From the NCBI RefSeq assembly GCF_024166365.1, contig NC_064821.1:106188349-106252348 (forward strand): 64,000 bases of DNA, written 5' to 3'. The notes beneath the pieces were generated by a model. That model ran no database searches. It saw only the letters and a list, made by a program, of their open reading frames with translations, and was not told the origin of the DNA. Below are positions 62,214 to 64,000 of this stretch, one piece after another. The position numbers and the translations under genes are program-made. This DNA comes from Elephas maximus indicus (lineage: Eukaryota; Chordata; Mammalia; Proboscidea; Elephantidae). How positions within the stretch are numbered: position 1 is the first letter of the stretch; the number at the start of each line of letters is the position of its first letter.

Positions 62214-64000
62214 TTGAAACTTCAAATTCTTCTGGCAGGTGCTATACTGGGTGAATGGTGCTTTTTAAGACAGCAGTTATCTAAAATTTCAAAATGAGAG
62301 GCTCATTTGCAGTACTATTTTAGGTATTTTGGTGAAGAGAAGTACCCTATTTTGTATTGACTTTAAATCCTTTGGTAACTATGGTATGTGGATCAGTCTA
62401 TGAGGTTTATATTTGAACTATAAAATCCGGAAGTATCATTTTTCGCTATATAAAATGCCTGATTTGGATAGGTTTACTTTTTTTCCCTTTTCTTATGTAC
62501 TTTTTGACTTGAATTGATTACTCCTAATCTTGTGAGCTGACTGCAGGAAGACAACTATTAAAAGTAGAAAGCTATTAAGCAGTCAGGGGTTTATTATGCT
62601 TTAGTGTTTTGTTTAAGTCTGTTCTTAATTGGTTGATTAATGTACATGAAGTCCTTTTCCCTCCTCCATCTCTACAGATGGCAAATGGTAGGTCCCAACT
62701 GTCATTGTTCGCGAAAAAGGTTATGGTTCAAAGTCAAAGATTCAGAGATACTACAATAATCAATCATAGAAACTTGTCTCAGAGTGCCCAGCCAGGCAAA
62801 AGTTAGGCAGAGTAGTAATATTTACTCAGGATCCCTTAGGAACATTTTTTTTTTTTTTTTGGTGTGTTCTTGATTTTATTTAGAAAAGATTATTTAATTA
62901 GTTGAAATGTCTCTCTGAATTTAGTGTCAGGCATTTAAATAAATATGAAAAAAGAACAGTAAACAAGTTTCTGTTTATCAGTTTTATCAAGTATTGCTAG
63001 AATTTAGATACAGAGTTTAAAAACGAATGTAATAGAGAAAGTAATATTCAGAATATATTGATGTTAACGGAACTCTTTTAAAGGAATACCTTTTTACCAT
63101 TCTCATGTGAAGATGATTTATAATGGTTAACTTCCCTTTTTTAGGAGGAAGAATAGAATTATGTTCTGATATTGATCCATAAAGAGGATTTGCATTTTAT
63201 TCATACTATAAAAGTGCCTTTAATGGAGACATTGTGGTAATTGAATCTATACTGTGTATCACTATCAAAGTATCTTTTTAATTATTTTATGTTACATAAT
63301 TCAGTAACTAAATTTAAGTCATGGGGAAGGGGATGAACGTATTATATCTTTTAAGTATAATGTATAGCTTTTAATACTCTTCAAGTAGATGGCAGTTCAG
63401 GACATCCTTTAGTTAAATGCAAAAGAGAGAGGGAGGGAGAGCATGTGTTGGAAAGAGAGAGAGAAAGAGAAAGAGAGAGAGAGAGCAAAGGGGAAAGAGA
63501 GAAGGATTCCATTACATTCAGCACAGTATGAAACTAAGTCGAAAGAGTTTTGTTAATTAAATTCAATTGCCATCCATTAGGCCAGTGGAATGAGATGACT
63601 GCCTGGCGCTGACACAGCACAGGTATGCAATTTGGCTAAATGGCCATTTCTAAACCATAGCACACATTTCTCTACTTGTTCACTTTTTTTTTTTTAAGTG
63701 AGAGTTTTTAACTCTGAAAATGTCAAAGAGTAACCAGTGCTTGCTGAAGGGTGAAGATACCGTTTTTTTATGCGTCTATTGAGAAATGATTTTTTTTTTT
63801 TTTTTTTGAGAAGTGATTAGTTGGCTTGAAAATGGAGTTCACAAGGAGACTATTTGGGAGAAAATGGTTTTTGAAAAAATACACAATAGCCACAGGCAAA
63901 TATATTTACAAAATGTATACATATACAGATATCTACTAATATAGAGAAGTATACACTTTATAAAATTCAAGTGTTTCCTAAAGCTCTTTGAGTCACAATT
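62214..64000. other. NFIA: NFIA intron 2, right end of window
   Basis: AT-rich DNA with poly-T runs (62847-62860, 63790-63807) and a GA repeat. No exon, splice-flanked frame or gene was recognised up to the window edge. Confidence 0.5.
63421..63503. repeat. GA-rich simple repeat
   Basis: Imperfect (GAGA)n and (GGGA)n over about 80 bases in intron 2. Confidence 0.8.

Overview
This window is mammalian nuclear DNA carrying the 5' end of NFIA (nuclear factor I A), a sequence-specific transcription factor gene. Only two protein-coding segments can be supported. One is a nine-codon first coding exon (36441-36467, encoding MYSPLCLTQ). The other is a 532-bp second exon (41907-42438), which encodes nearly the whole NFI DNA-binding and dimerisation domain. 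Both are on the + strand with canonical splice sites, and the frame joins cleanly. The product matches NFIA rather than NFIB, NFIC or NFIX (for example [27 protein letters not shown] and [10 protein letters not shown]). The rest of the gene lies beyond the right edge, so the window ends inside intron 2.

The host is very probably an afrotherian, most likely an elephant or close relative. The young interspersed repeats are AfroSINE-type tRNA-derived SINEs (core 'CCCTGGTGGC..AGTGGTTAAG..GCTAACCAAAAGGTTGGCAG', RTE-like 3' end 'GAGTCGGAATC..ACTCGATGGCA') and decayed RTE/BovB-type LINEs with the reverse-transcriptase motif KGVRQGCILSP. No Alu, B1, Bov-tA or carnivore SINEs were seen. Ancient MIR, L2, L1M and MaLR fragments fill the background.

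Layout. 1-9 kb: upstream flank with MIR, AfroSINE and RTE fragments and a CpG-rich block at about 2.3-3.5 kb. 9.1-10.3 kb: a second CpG island without a recognisable gene. 10.3-19.1 kb: non-coding, SINE-poor, with CpG-rich patches at 13-14 kb and 16.35-16.5 kb and a stretch at 17.1-17.65 kb that looks like a conserved enhancer. 19.1-28.9 kb: a repeat-dense block with many SINE, RTE, MaLR and L2 copies and nested insertions. 28.9-51.2 kb: a region of about 22 kb where I see no AfroSINE or RTE. It holds an upstream promoter candidate (30.5-31.9 kb), the main NFIA CpG-island promoter and exon 1 (35.85-37.65 kb), intron 1 and exon 2. 51.2-64 kb: intron 2, with renewed SINE insertions, a MITE-like palindrome (55.17-55.34 kb) and a 2.4-kb antisense L1 that has received two SINEs.

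The most interesting signals concern control of NFIA. They are a cluster of short upstream ORFs ending in a start-stop element, POU-type octamer dyads upstream of the promoters, a G-rich duplicated element just after the exon 1 donor, a CCAAT/NFI-like site in an upstream promoter, and the transposon-poor domain. I found no undescribed protein-coding system. Apart from NFIA exons and RTE remnants, I judge the open frames to be chance products of CpG-rich or repeat DNA.
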